Assembly: GCA_013400155.1 (NCBI GenBank) | Contig: VXBM01001898.1 | Span: 40,606-104,605, forward strand | Length of the DNA: 64,000 bases | Source of the DNA: Helopsaltes ochotensis | Taxonomy: Eukaryota; Chordata; Aves; Passeriformes; Locustellidae | Reading direction: 5' to 3' | Shown: positions 13,629 through 26,784 of the stretch, in pieces | Layout of the letters: each line of letters begins with the position of its first letter | Numbering within the stretch: the stretch's first letter is position 1 | Notes under the pieces: model-generated | Databases searched by the model: none | The model's input: only the letters and a program-made list of their open reading frames with translations | What the model was told of the DNA's origin: nothing | Position numbers and translations under genes: made by a program

Positions 13629-15124
13629 TTATTGAACTCTGGAACACTCAATGTGATTACAGCAGAGGAACATTCAGTTTTCCCCTTGACCAGATTTGAT
13701 GGCAGATGTGAAGAGGAGTCTTGGTGTGGTACATACCTACTGTTCCTTCTCCTCTATCTGGCTGACACTAGGTAAAACAAAAGCCAAACCTTTTATTTTT
13801 AATTGTATTCAGCATATCAGGGTGGTCCAGCCAATGCTCAAAACATACATATACTTCAAAGTCATGTGCATTCATCCAGGACAACCTGAATTCCCAGTGC
13901 CAGGAGCTCCCAGCCCCATGCAGCCCTGCACCCACAGAGGTGAGACCAAACCCGACAATTTATGGGAAGGCTACAAAAAATTTGCAGAAATTAAACAATC
14001 AGTAGCTCACAAGAGGTCTCACCCCAAAAGAAATGAAACACCCAATTGTGTGCCAGATAGAAAAGTTCTGCAACCTCCGTGTCTGGTCAAGTGAAGTCAC
14101 AACTCAAACTTTGGCCAACCACAGCTGAATAATTAATCAAGAAAGAAAAGATCTGAGAACAAAGCTAAATTATTCTATTTAATGATCTCAGGATTTGCTC
14201 AAGTCCAGAGCAAATGCCCTCTAGAAACTGATATCCTCTAGAAACTCCTTGGACAAAAGTTTCAAATCCTTTCTCTTTAAATTATTTGGGATTGGCTTTC
14301 CAGATTTATATGTTTCATGACACTTGTGATGTATTAGAGTGATAAGCATCTAAAGCAGCAAACTCTGATTGTAATGTTTTTTTATTTTTCAGTTTGAAAA
14401 AGAAATTTCAGTTTTGGCATATCTGTGGGCAACAACAAAATCCTGGGAATCAGAGACCTTGCTGCTATTTCAAAATTCCTGCTGTCTCTGTTTACAGACC
14501 TACTACTATATATTGTTAAGCTTCAGTGAGATATTCAGACTGCATTCAATATGAGTAAAGATTTTGAGTGATATGGAGAGAAATAATCGTAAAACCCCAC
14601 ACAGATAAAATAAGGTGCCCTAGGAAAGCTTGAGGAAGGAGTTAATACAGAGGCTTTTGTATATTTGTGTTACCTTTTCAGTTTTCCATTTTCTTAATCC
14701 CACTCTTAGAAGTGGTATGAAAAGGAAACATTGATACTTCGGCATGGTTTATGATCATTGCACCATGGATAACAGTGAGTTTTAGGAGGGATCTGAATAA
14801 AATGATTTTGCTGTGAAAGTGTACACAAGATTGGCAACAGAAAAAGCTCAGACAAGGAGGTGAAAGGAGGAAATGAACGCACTAAGGATATTAACACAGT
14901 TGAGGTGAGGAAGACCTTTACTGCAGGTTATTCAGATAGGGTTTTTGAGTGCCAAACCAAACAAGTGCCAGGAAACCGAGCATGAGGTGAAGGTCAGGTG
15001 TTTTACCTGTTTTAACTAACACTGTCTTCAAGCTAATCAACTCATCAGAGGACTCTCTTCCTGTGGCTATAAATCTTAAGCGCTTCTGAAGCACCACGAG
15101 TTGTGCCATGTCTCCAACTAGACC
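13629..15124. other. Unrecognised sequence between CR1 copies
   Basis: About 1.5 kb. A 132-codon open frame at 13696-14094 (+) has no domain I recognise and no coding-like context. A 17-bp-period duplication of cctctagaaact lies at 14218-14246. No other repeat or RNA gene is seen. Confidence 0.45.
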
Positions 15125-15635
15125 TGTGCCACTGATTGTGTCCTTCTGGGATCTGTCACTCAGCCAGTTCTCAATCCATCCCACTGTCCACTCATCCAAC
15201 CCAGACTTCCTGAGCTTACATAGGAGACTGTTGTGAGACAGTGCTGAAAGCCTTGCTGAAGCTGAAGTAGACAATGTCCACTGCTCTCCCCTCATCCATC
15301 CAGGTAGTTCTCTAGACGGCAATCAGGTTGGTCAAATAGGACTTGCCTTTAGTGAATACATGCTGACTACTCCTGATCACCTTCTTTTCATCCCTGTGGG
15401 TAGACGTGGCCTTCAGAATAAGGCACTGCATCACATTCCCAGGGATTGAAGTGAGGTTGATGTGTCAGTAGTTCCCCGGGTACTCTTACTTGCCTTTTGT
15501 TGAAGACTGGGGTGACATCTGCTTCATTTCAGTCCTCAGGCACCCCTCCTGATCTTCACAGCCTTTCAAAGATGATTATAAGGAGCCTCTCTGGCTCTCC
15601 ACCAGCTCTCTCAGCACTGTGGATTCATCACTTTG
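15125..15635 (-). mobile_element. CR1 LINE, antisense reverse-transcriptase fragment
   Basis: Read on the minus strand, this encodes the central RT domain of CR1 ORF2. The region before motif A appears at 15330-15540, motif A at about 15240-15276, and then a segment reading LDEWTVGWIENWLSDRSQ at about 15145-15198. In motif A the two aspartates (the catalytic one and the one after AF) are both replaced by serine, reading VYFSFSKAFSTV. The copy is therefore catalytically dead as well as truncated. It lacks the endonuclease, the YxDD region and the 3' end. The open frame from 14918 to 15322 is partly a relic of this domain, not a gene. Confidence 0.9.
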
Positions 15636-15640
15636 TTTCA

Positions 15641-18600
15641 AAAGTGTCAAAATGTCTAAGCTGATAATGTCCAAAAAGATTGTTTTTTCCCCCTTTCCCT
15701 TTGGATTTTGCTATGGCAATGTTTATGTCATGGCAACTATGCACCTCTGAGTATTTGTTGTGAAATTCAGGACAATAACGAAAAGCCTTGTCAGCTAAAT
15801 TTCTATTGGTGAGTTTGCACTGAACTATTTCATAAATCAGGCTTCACAGTAATGTTTGTATCATCATTATAAATTGACATGGAGAAGGATTTTTCTAGTA
15901 CTGGGATCTCATGAAATGACACCTCTTTTTTCCATCAAGTGTCATTCTGACCTTATCCAAAAGGAGAAGGTGTGTGACTTTGTATTGCAAAAGTCCTGAC
16001 TGTTTTCTATGAATCTTCTTCCCAGTCGACAAAAGCCATTTCTATCAACTCTGCCCTTTCTTCGATGAACACAGCCCTCTAGATACCAGCATAAGCAGAT
16101 GGCACAGGTAGAGTAAATTCTACAGAGTTCTTGTGTAAATGGTGTGCAGCTTGCAGGGCTTGTCAGGTTTCTATATTTTTTTTTCACTTTTAAAGGTCAT
16201 TCTTACATGTCAAAAATTTATGATGCCATTGGAGCAGGCTCATCTGTGTGTACCTGCTTAGAAAGAAGATGGTGCCACTTGTAATTATGGCAAAAGAAAT
16301 ACTATATTGCTCTCCACCAGAGTTTAATTCAGAAATAGTGCAGATGTGCCCACTATTGTGAGCACTTTTTATTATTTGAATTGTGATTTTTACCCTTAGA
16401 TTGGAAAGCAAGCACAGTGTTCCTCAAAACAGTTCATCAGGGACTTGCAGTTTCTTCCAGGCAACTTTTCTGCACCCTGTGCAGTCATTAACCCACACCA
16501 TGTAGTAAAAAGTACTACAGAGCATAGAGAAGGCACCTCCAGGCAGGAAAATGTGAGTAAGGCTTTTCTATCTATAGAAATTATGGCCTTTCTGTTGGCA
16601 AAAGCTGGTCTTGCTCCACTATTTTGTTATTGCTTTGCCAGTTTATACCAACTGAAGTTACCTCTAACAAAGAACTTCAGTGCTGTCAAGCATTTCTCAG
16701 CTGTCGCAATCTACATTAGCCACTTCTCTGAATAAATGAAAATAGCTAAACCAAAAAAATTTTATCTGTCAATAGAAGCATGAGAAAAGATAAACCCATG
16801 CACCTCAGTGTTCGATAGCTCCTCTTTTCTCAGGAAGGTAAAATAGTTTGTGGTTCTCGTCTCTCATTTTAAGCTCAATCTTGAACCATCTGACAAAGTA
16901 GAGAACAGCATAATGTTAAACCAAATGAGAAGGGATAGAAGGTATTTATTGTATGTAGGGACAAACTACCTCTTTCTTTCTAACCAAAACAGTGCTAAGC
17001 CCAAGAATTAGAACAAGTCACTGTTATTTATCTGTAAGCGGTTCATGTGAGGTTATTTCCAATATCTATTTTATTTTCTACCCTTTTTAATGCACATGAA
17101 AATCCAAGCAATAAGGGAACCTCAAATAAACAAAAGAAAGTGAGGAGGAAAGGATGGAAAATGGGCACTGTTCCTCTTTTTGACTTGAGTAAAACTATAC
17201 TGATGTTATAGTTCACTGAAGAGGTCATGTTCTGTGGCTGAAACCAGGGAAGGATTAATCAAAATGAAAATCACCAATAACACCTTCCTCCAAATCACAG
17301 CTAGCCATTCTACCAAATGCCATCCTAGGAGGCACCAAAACCACAATGAGTTCAACAGATAACTAGCAATTACTTTCATCCTTCTCCCCTCATTTACTCT
17401 TGTAAAGGACTCATTAAGCTGAGGAATGACAATGTTTCTGTACTGAGCCTTTTTGATTACTTTCCTTCCCAACTTGAATTTGCTCCTCATGACCTTTAGA
17501 GCTATCAATTTAGAATTTTTTCTTTAGTCATTCGGGCTTGTGCTTGATTGAAGCATCCTTCTAGGCGTGAATGTGCTAGTGCAGTGACCTGGTGTGGCCC
17601 CTACATTGGCAGACTTCATTTCAGAAATCTGACAATGTACAAGTGTTTAATCCTAAATCCAGAATGGTCTTCTCATTCCGTGGGATATTTATTATCTTAG
17701 TGTGTGAAGTAGGAGGCTTGATAAGGTGCTCCCCCCCCTTTGTATTATAGTTCTTTTTTCCCCTCCATGATTATTTGAAGAAAGTGTAGATCCTTCAAAT
17801 GAGTGTAACAGGGAGAAAATGTAAAAAGGTTCTCAGGCTTCAATATGAAAACCTAAGCTTGTTGATTTGAAGGCAAAATGTCAGTGCCTTGTTAATTAAA
17901 ACTCCCAGGAGAAATCTATCTTTTCTAATCTGGATGTGTCTGTGAGTGATAGAGCTCATGAATATTTTCTTTGCATCTCTTCTCCTTCCTCCACCTTAAA
18001 GAAAATTAATGTATTGCTTTGTTACAGACCTGTTTCATATTTAAAAAAAGTAAATGGATTTCATTCATTTTCCCCCTTGGCACTGACTTTGGCCTTTTAT
18101 TGGTTTGACTTGGATTTTCTACTTCTCTCTTCATACAACATTGTAAACCTCCACATTCTTTAGCAAAAACATGAACCTGTGACAAAACTAAAGTGTGAAG
18201 ATGAATTAGTGATAATGTTAACCTAAGAGTTTATGATCATGTTGATCAATGGTTGATACTTAAAAATCTATATGCATTTTTTTCTTTCACAAATAATTTT
18301 ACTTTTACCACTTCTATATTTCATCAGCATGAAAAATATATTCTTGCCTTTTCTTTTTTTCCAAATTTGTTGTTATGCTGATGTGGCCTTACCAAAAGGA
18401 TTGAGATCTTTGAGTTGGTAAATATATTACAGCATTTTAAGAATGTTCTGCAAGTCTAAATTTGATAGTTTGCCTAATATTTAGAAATGTCATGGCATCT
18501 AATTCTATTTGAGACCTGAACACTAGACAGATCAATAAATATACAGTCACAGATCTTTGATATTTCATTGTACCTCTAACCACAATAAATTACACAACAC

Positions 18601-18999
18601 TGTAAAACCTACTTTAAATATAGTGCACAAATTCAATGAAAGGAAGGTTGAATTTAAGAAAAAAAAGACAGCTTATATTCTCAGGCAAAAGGTTAATGTA
18701 ATATTCAGAAAGAAACAGTTTTAGCTGCCATAGCCCACATGCACCTATAAACAGGTACAAAAGCAACTGTGGATATGAATATTGCTTATTTGTTACATTT
18801 CTGGAAAAATGGCTGTCTCTGAATAGTGCCCCAGAAAATTGTTATGGAGTGGTAATTTTAGCTCCAAGGAACATGTTCCCTAATTTTCCATGCCCTCAGG
18901 CTGCTAGGGTAGCCTATGCCTCCTGACTATTAAAATCTGGCTGTAGTGGCAGCCTTTTTTTCCTTTTTCATACAAATTGTCCCCCCCTATCATTTTCTC
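15641..18999. other. Unique sequence, no gene recognised
   Basis: About 3.4 kb, AT-rich. The largest frame is 100 codons at 17206-17508 (-), with no recognisable family. A short C8 run lies near 17732. No repeat family was identified. Confidence 0.45.
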
Positions 19000-19520
19000 T
19001 CAAGCTGAAATCACAAGCTAACTCTACATGGTTGTTTCATGCTTCATTTTGTTCCATTTTAAAGCAGCTGATTGAATTCCATGCTTCACAGTGCTCGGTG
19101 GAACATCTTAATTAAAAGAAAGACAGGTTCAAGAAAGACCAGTGCCATTCAGTGGAACATCTTCCCGCCCACCCCAGCATTCTGAAATTGGTGCAAAAAT
19201 ACAGATTCATCACAGTCAAGAGCTTTTTATGCTTGTTTACTGGCCTGGGGTGAATGCAGAGTTTTATTTAGTGCTGTCTCCTGTTGCCAATTTTATCATT
19301 TTCTAACTAAGCACCGTTTATCCTGAAAAGGAGTCCTTTCACAGCACAAATCACAGCTGAACCAGTGTAGTACGATCAGCACAAACTCTCTTGGTTTGCT
19401 GTCCGAAACATCTTAATCCTAGTGACTGGCTGATAGAGGAGATTGTTTGTTTGTCCTACCATATGGATGATTTTCTGCAATCAATGCTGCTCCCTAAAAT
19501 GAGCAAATTCAGGTGATCAA
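19000..19520. other. Unique interval, candidate conserved non-coding element
   Basis: No gene or repeat. By eye the texture differs from neighbouring neutral DNA: balanced composition, no simple runs, and several homeodomain or bHLH-like words such as cagctgattgaattcc and cttaattaaaag. A 12-mer, gtggaacatctt, occurs twice within about 60 bp (near 19098 and 19152). This is only a resemblance to developmental enhancers and conservation was not tested. Confidence 0.25.
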
Positions 19521-19620
19521 AACACAGCTCTAGGACACCAAGAAATTAATTCTGTTATGTACTTGACAAGGTGACTCCGCTGATGTACTGATATTTTTTT
19601 TCCCGTCACTCTGTGCACTT

Positions 19621-19930
19621 TCATAGAATCACTGAGTGGTTTGGATTGGGAAAAACCTTAAAGATAATCTAGCTCTGAACCTTTTGCCATGGACTGGGAC
19701 ATCATCTACTAGACCAAGTTACTCAAAGCCAAATCCAACCTGGCCATGAGCACTTCCAGGGATCGGTCACTGACAACTTCTCCGGACAACCTGTTCCAGT
19801 GTTTTACCACCCTCTGAGAAAATGTCTTCTTGCTAAGATCAACTTTAATCTCTCCTCTTTCCCCTTCTATCACCATCTGTCCTTGTAAATAGTCCCTCTA
19901 CAGCTTCTTGTGTGTACTTGTCATTCCCAT
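19621..19930 (-). mobile_element. CR1 LINE, antisense 3'-end fragment
   Basis: It starts tcatagaatcactgagtggt, the antisense CR1 3' terminus, and is followed by ggattgggaaaaacctta. The body continues through 3' UTR and late ORF2 blocks, including ctgttccagtgttttaccac and ctttaatctctcctctttcc, to about 19930, where similarity fades. About 310 bp, 5'-truncated, moderately diverged, no coding capacity. Confidence 0.92.
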
Positions 19931-21451
19931 TTTGCACTAATGTTTCCTTCCACTAGAGTGCAGAAAGAGTCCTGGGAGCAAATATCTGAAACCTACATCA
20001 GTCTCCTTAGCTGCTCTTTCAACTCAGGCCCACAAATTTTGCAGGATGATCTAATTTTCTCTTAAAAGTATCCCAGCAGCCAGGGTAATCAAAGTTAGCA
20101 GGTATGATATACGAGGAAAGGCCGTGCTGATCTCATGTGAAAGAACAAAGGAGACAATATAGATGTATCCAAACCAGTATTGTTGTCCTTTAGAAGCAGC
20201 CAACTAAAGGACAGTAGTTTGATGAAAGCACGTCAATGGGCTTTTCAGGAAAATAGTCTTCTTTAACAAACCTGTCACTGCAGTTATTTTTTGACAAAAA
20301 TATAAGTTCTGTTCTCAAAATGAGCGCGTTTTCATAATAGGCTTCTTGCAAGGGGTAAAGTATTATTCAAAATTATTTTCAGAATGAAATTGTCATATAA
20401 TGTGTAATAATAGTAGTTAGGGAAATGGGGATTATTTTACTTGACTATTTTTCTTATTTTTACAGAGCTATTTAGTCTTTCCCACACTCAGCAATATAAT
20501 TATATGTTTTTTCACATAGTACTTTGCCTTTTAGAAGACATTTTCTAATCTGGTTGTAGGAACTCATTCAAAAATACTCTAGCATCATGTGGACATTTCT
20601 CATTGGGCCAGACGGGCATCACCAGCTTCAGACATGGTCATTGCTCATTCCTTAAACACCTCACTAATGAGATTTCTACTTTACGTTTCTAAAGCGGCTT
20701 TGTTCTGGCTGGTGTTTTATTCACTGAAGCGTTCCTCTTGTCAAACAGGCAAGTGTTCCTGATAAATGTGCTTCCAACGCACTGGAGCTGAACACAACTG
20801 TCTTGCACTATATATGCTCTCTCTGTTTCTTGATGCGTGAGACCTGTAGGTGAAATATCTTTCACGCAGCTCGGCTGTGCAAATATTGGCAGTCTGCTAA
20901 CAAGGAACACTTTCTCCTGCTACATTTTAATGCAGGCTATCAATGTCTTCCCACAACTCACTTCCCTTCTCCTATATACAGCACTGCTTGCCAGGAAGGG
21001 TCCTTTGAAGACAGTCAATGTAACTATCAGAGCTCTCCTACTTTCTTTTCTTCCCTGTGTCAGATTAAAGAATGAGAAAGCTGGAGCTTTTGGTCTGCTC
21101 TGCCTGGTGGTCTGTTCTGGGCTTGGATATTGTAACTTCTGAGCCAATGAAAAATGAAAGGTCTGAGGAAAAGAGAACAAAGCTTTAGGTTCCCACAACC
21201 CCAAAGGAAGGTAAAATAGTTAGCAGAGATTGGAATTAAAAGAAATGTGTCTGAATTTCAACATGAAAGATGCATATGGCATATAGGCAACCTTATGCAA
21301 CAAGCAAAACTTCCCCATAGAAGAACTACTGCAACTGATAAAGTAAGGAAATAACCATGCTGGCTGTTTCACCTAGTATGGCCTTGAAGGGTGCCCAAGG
21401 ATTTTTGTTAAATAATTGTCAACATCTCTGTCAAAACAAGATGAGATCAAT
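19931..21451. other. Unique sequence, no gene recognised
   Basis: About 1.5 kb. Overlapping frames of 101 codons (20837-21142, +) and 94 codons (20920-21204, -) oppose each other. Neither resembles a known protein. No repeat recognised. Confidence 0.45.
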
Positions 21452-21480
21452 CAAACAAACAAACAAACAAGCAAACAAAA
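21452..21480. repeat. (CAAA)n microsatellite
   Basis: Seven CAAA-type units with one GCAA interruption. It accounts for the low-complexity C-terminal part of a short open frame on the minus strand. Confidence 0.85.
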
Positions 21481-24400
21481 ATTGGCAGGATTCTGTTCAC
21501 ATATAAATGTGATAAGTAAGTTTTATATGAGAAATGAGGTTCTGCTAAACCATATTTAGAAATTCCTCTCAACCTAATGGTTATCTTCCAGGAACTTGCA
21601 GGGTTGACTTGGATGTGAATGTTGGCTGCCTTGTTTGATGGCACTGTCTGAGAAACAGAGACCACAGTCATGGCTGTTCAGTCCATGTCCAAAGCAAAGC
21701 ATTGCTGCAGGTAAGAATTTCTAGAAGAGCATCTGAACATTGTTTAGTGTCTCAGACACTTCAGATAAGCCTGTTTTCTCACAGTGATTTGACTTCCCAG
21801 CACACAGAGTGAGGTGTGACTGTAGGATGCCTGAAGAACATGATAGTGCTATACAACTACACACAAATTTGCATGATATGAAAATGAGCTAGTGAAAAAC
21901 CACTACATGAAGAAACTGGATGGTAAAACTGCTCTCACAGTAGTCAAGCTTAGACACTGCATTTTTCTTTGGCAGCAGCTCTCTCAAAGTGGCTGCGTTC
22001 AAAGTGCATACTTGTAATTTCAGTTTTCTGAAAGACACTGCTGTCCTGTCAGCTGTTGAACTACCACTTTTAGGCATCCGTGACTGACAGAAATCCACAG
22101 AAACATCGTCTGGAAGAATTGTGTATTTTATTGTGTTTCCATGCTGTTACCTTAACAGAGATGGACGGTGTATTACAAGCATGCTTCAGGACTGAAAAAC
22201 AACAAAATGCCAGTGCTGGGGTTTCAATTTCAACAGCTCTGTCAAATACCAACTATGTCAATAGAAAACACAACATCTACACAAAAAGACCTAGCAGCTA
22301 TCTGTAAGTGTAGCCTGATATTAAAAAGAGATTGAGAAGGCTAATAGTCCTCAGTTGCTTTATTTTGCTGTGCCCTGCTGAAAGTCAGCACAGCAGGGAG
22401 AGGTAACTGTGTGAGAGACCAGAACTAGCTGTTCTGGTCAAAAAGCTTTGGCTCTGATAATACGGAGGAATAATAATCATAATTGAATAAAAGATAATAC
22501 AGTCATGCCATCTCAGACATGATCAGGTCTCACGATCACTCTACAGGGGACACATTGAGTTGGCACAGTTATATTATGAGAAGTTGAATTACCCACAATG
22601 CAGAAGTACTGGAACACTTCTTGAATTACTCATACTCAAGAGGGAGCCTCAGCTCATGTAAAGTTTTCCATTGGAGTGTTTTTTATTGGGGAACTCTGGT
22701 CTTCATCGTCATCATCAGCACCATCATCACACACATACATGTACACACATTTCCCTCATTTGCATCTGCGGGGCCAGGTATGCTCTGCTCAGCCAAACCA
22801 ACTTTCACAGGTAGATATGGAGAAGAACGTTATCTGCCTTTCTTGTCAGTTAGCTTGAAGCACGTAGAAGGTAAAGAGGGGCTAACATTCTTTTGGAAAT
22901 GATGCAAAGTACATCATGGGTTCTTTGATTGTCAAGATATATAAAATCTGGAAAAATTCAATAAGTACATGTTCAAGCTTTGTACCTGTGTGCTATCCTT
23001 AGGGTTTCATGAATTAAAGCAGAGACTTGTTTTTGATGGTAGCTGCTTCTTTAAATCCCTAAGAAATGGCATCCAGCAAGGATTAGGATCACAAAAAATA
23101 AGTCTAGGACAACTTTGATATTCCTTTTTCCCTAGAAGCATTGCCAGGGAATGAAGTTTAGAAGTATTGTTTCAGCCTTGTGCTAGACCTCTGCAGAGGG
23201 AGCACATTTCTATTATTATTTTGTTTATGAGCCTCATTTTACAGAGCAGTGTGGTGTTGTGCTGTTTTCTATTAATAAGCATCCAAAAAAGGAAATTCCT
23301 ACCCCAAAATATAAACTTATTATAAGCATAGTGCAAAACTCAGGCAAATCCAATGCATCTCATCTTACATTTTTTCCAAAGGTTTATTGAAAATGAATTA
23401 TCTTGCACTGCAAGAGCCAATCTTCATTTTAGTAATTGCTTTCTTTGTGCCTTGTTCCAGAGAGCTCATGTTTTGGCTGCAAAACTGAACAAAAGTTATT
23501 GAAAATGGCTGTTACAATAAGAAAGAAAATAGGTTGAATTAATGATTTTCAGTCTGAGAATCATATTAAAGTCACATATGACTTTATAGTCATGAGTCCA
23601 TCAAAAAGCATGAAAAGAGTGGAACTGTGGGGAACACCTGTGAAGAGAATTGGAATTTCCATAGACTGCGTGCATCAATCTAGGTAAATCTCCTAAAAAT
23701 GTTTTTTTGCTGCTTCAGTAGTATTTAATAAAAATAATATTGCTGATGACTGTGCTAACTTTGGAACAATATTTTGCTTTTTCTGGTATGATGAAGAAAT
23801 CAAAAGTAAAACATCTTTACCAAAGTTACTTACCACAACAATGAATTTGAGCGGATCTTTCACATCCTTCAGTTCCTACAAAATAGCCAAAGTGCTTTTC
23901 ATTTACTGTACAGAACCAATGAGAAATCCTTTGTTATCTTTTGTTGCTTGTCTTCCTGCAAGAACAAAGTTTATACACCTGGAGCCCTTGTTACAGAATT
24001 GTTTCTAAATAATAAACAGAAGGAGGTATATGAAGATTTGAGGAGCTTTTATCATGTAAATGTTACAAATGACAACATGTCCAGTATTTTTTTTCCTAGC
24101 AGCATTAAACCCCAAACGGACAGAATTTTATCAATAGTCACTAAATTATGGTATGAATTTTTCACTTACAACATTAACAGTGAAAGCATACCCTAAAACC
24201 CAGCAGTGGGGCATACCTCAAATTAGTCACTGTGCGTCAAGTGCTGTTACTGCACAAAGAAAAGGAGGAGGACAGAATATGCTAGAAAATGGTTTCATTG
24301 TAAGGGTATGTATTGAAAAGGGAATGTCCTACATGGTAAAATGTGTCACAATCCCATGGCAATATGGTAGCTTGCTCCTTGACTTTATTTTTTATCAGCC

Positions 24401-26768
24401 CACTCTATTCCTAGGCAACATGCTCTCTCTTGAGAGCTATAAATATGAAGGATAAAAAAGGATCTTTTACAGAGCTGGTTTGCCTTCAAGGTTTGCTTTT
24501 GATTAATGACATAATTGCATTCCTTCAAAGGATGCTATGTAAATAAGATTTGCCTTCTGACATGATGGAGTGGGGAAGGATTTAAATAATTTCAAATATC
24601 CTTGTCATTGTTGACTTTTTATGACTTTGACTTTGTGGAAAAATGTTGGTTGAAATCCTAGGAAGCACCTGGAGTGATCAATAGCAGTCAGGGACCTTGA
24701 AAAGTAATGAAGAAACCAACAAAATATCTAGCTTTGAAATTCCTAGAAAATTGGTTGGACATGCCCATGGGAATGGAGTCATTAAGAAGACACAGTCTTT
24801 CATCAGTCAGTCAGTCATTATATTCCTGTAGAAGTTTGAGGTGTTATTTGTTCTAGTACCCATGTAGTTGAATACTTGAGGTCGGCTCTGCAGAATTTCA
24901 AATTAAAGTAATACCTGTTTATCATGCAGTAAATGGTGGTGAGGGAAAAATGTTTTTGATGCCACTGTTTTATTGAAAAGTTAGGTATTCATTTACGTGA
25001 ATGTTTTACTATATGCAACAACCTTCTTATGTATACTTTCCAAATACAGTTCTTTCTCTCAGTGGAACAAAGAGGAAAAATGTTTCATACTTTGTCAACA
25101 TAATTTTTTAGTGTTTTGAAATGTTTTGAATAAATTTAGATTTGTTTTGTTTGAAAATTTTGATTCTACTTCAGTTACAACATTTTTTTTTATTTTCAGC
25201 TTACTCCTTTATCCCATTTCACATTATTGGAAATTAAAAAGTGAGAAGCCACATTTTCTTACTAATGGAAAAAAATATTTTATGAGGAAAAAATTTTGTT
25301 CTGTGATTTTGGATCATTCTATTGGTTGGTAGCACAGCTGGGCTTGATCCCTTGTTCAAGGCTTTCCAACAGTGACTTTAAGTCATCTATTTCTGTTGAA
25401 TACATCCAAATCAGTTTTTACTCCAAAATTTAAGGTTGTTGCACTGACAATTTGCAATCACATCCAGAATTTGCTTAAAATCAGGAGAAACATGCTATTT
25501 ATGGTAGCTGGATTGTTACTGTCAGGGAACACTCCCTATAAACCTCTCCCTTCCTTCATTGATAGCAAACAGTATTGCAGATGTAACACAGAGGTTTGCT
25601 GTAGGTCCAGATACTTCCATTTTTGGACGTATTGTTAATATCATAGACTTTCTAGTTGCTAGAAAGACTAAAAAATCACAGATAACACAAGGGGGCTCAA
25701 TGCCATCATGGCTTTTGTATTAATGTATTAATAATTGTATTATTTTGTATTAATATTTGTACATTACAAAAACATTGCTAGATTTCTGGCATTGGACTTG
25801 CTATTATACAAGAGGGGAAAACATATGGTTTTTATTTGTAACACAGGTAAAGCCCCATCTACTCTAACTCCAAAAGCTCTGACTGAAAACATTTTGGTTC
25901 TCAATACTGTTGACCTGTTGTTGGATTAATTTGAAATACTACTTTTTCCCACAGTGTGAGATAAACCAAGAGACTAAAAGTGAATGAGCTATATATTCTT
26001 CAGGTCAGATTAAGCACAGTATTGATTGTTTTCTTTCCCTATATGTCAGTGCTGTGCTTCCACATATATCTCTAAAATCTCAGATATTCAGAAGCAAACA
26101 CAAATGAGAAAACCCAGGAGTTAAACACTGGGAGCCTGGCCTCCCCCAGCACATATTGACAGGACAGGACTTTTTGCTGCTTTTTATGTCAGAGTGAACA
26201 TTGATTTTGATGCCTTACCTCCTGGTGGGCTCCTCTAGGCCACTGAGCAGAAGCCCTTGCTTTTACCAGCAGGACTCTGTCCCCTACTAACTGTGCTAAT
26301 GAGGAATGGCAGAAGAAGGAGCACACTTAAAGGAAGATGCTCTTGTGGGGAGAAACCTCCTGGGTTCTATTTTTAAGGATAAATGTTGCCTCTCCCTTTA
26401 TTGTTTTCTTTGCTTATTTGCTTTCCTTGCAGGCCAAAGGCTGCAAGGCAGATTTGATGTGGGTCTAGTACAGCCAATTAAGTTAGATTCACGTTGGCCT
26501 CACTGCAGTTCCTCGCTCTATCTCAGGCTGGACTGATAAGCTTGGGGGTAGTCTGCATGGGAAACAAGAAAACACATTGGAAGGCAAGGGGATGTCATCA
26601 ACATTTAGGTTGTCTGAATTTCAGCCCTCAGAGGAGCAAACCACGCAAAATCTCGAAAAACCTATTTCCTAGTCTTGTGCCTCCTTTCTGACAGGTGGAC
26701 ACAGGACTGCACAGTTTTACTTGTAAAACTCAACCTCTCAATTACTTTTGAGAATTTACTATCGGCGG
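21481..26768. other. Unique AT-rich interval, no gene recognised
   Basis: About 5.3 kb. The longest frames (100 codons at 24153-24455 and 93 at 22621-22902, both +) show no known domains. A short GC-rich self-complementary patch occurs at 22370-22400 (tgctgtgccctgctg ... cagcacagcaggg). 24480-24640 resembles conserved non-coding sequence. A small (CAGT)n run lies at 24804-24817. Confidence 0.45.
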
Positions 26769-26784
26769 TTTTTTTTTTTTTTTT
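26769..26784. repeat. T16 homopolymer
   Basis: Uninterrupted run of 16 T between cggcgg and gaagg. No retroposon body was recognised on either side. Confidence 0.85.

Noticed and set aside
13696..14094. 132-codon plus frame
   Set aside because: No family match, no upstream or splice support, and surrounded by repeats.
14918..15322. 134-codon minus frame as a gene
   Set aside because: Its recognisable part is CR1 reverse transcriptase with lost catalytic residues; the rest is out-of-frame or unrelated sequence.
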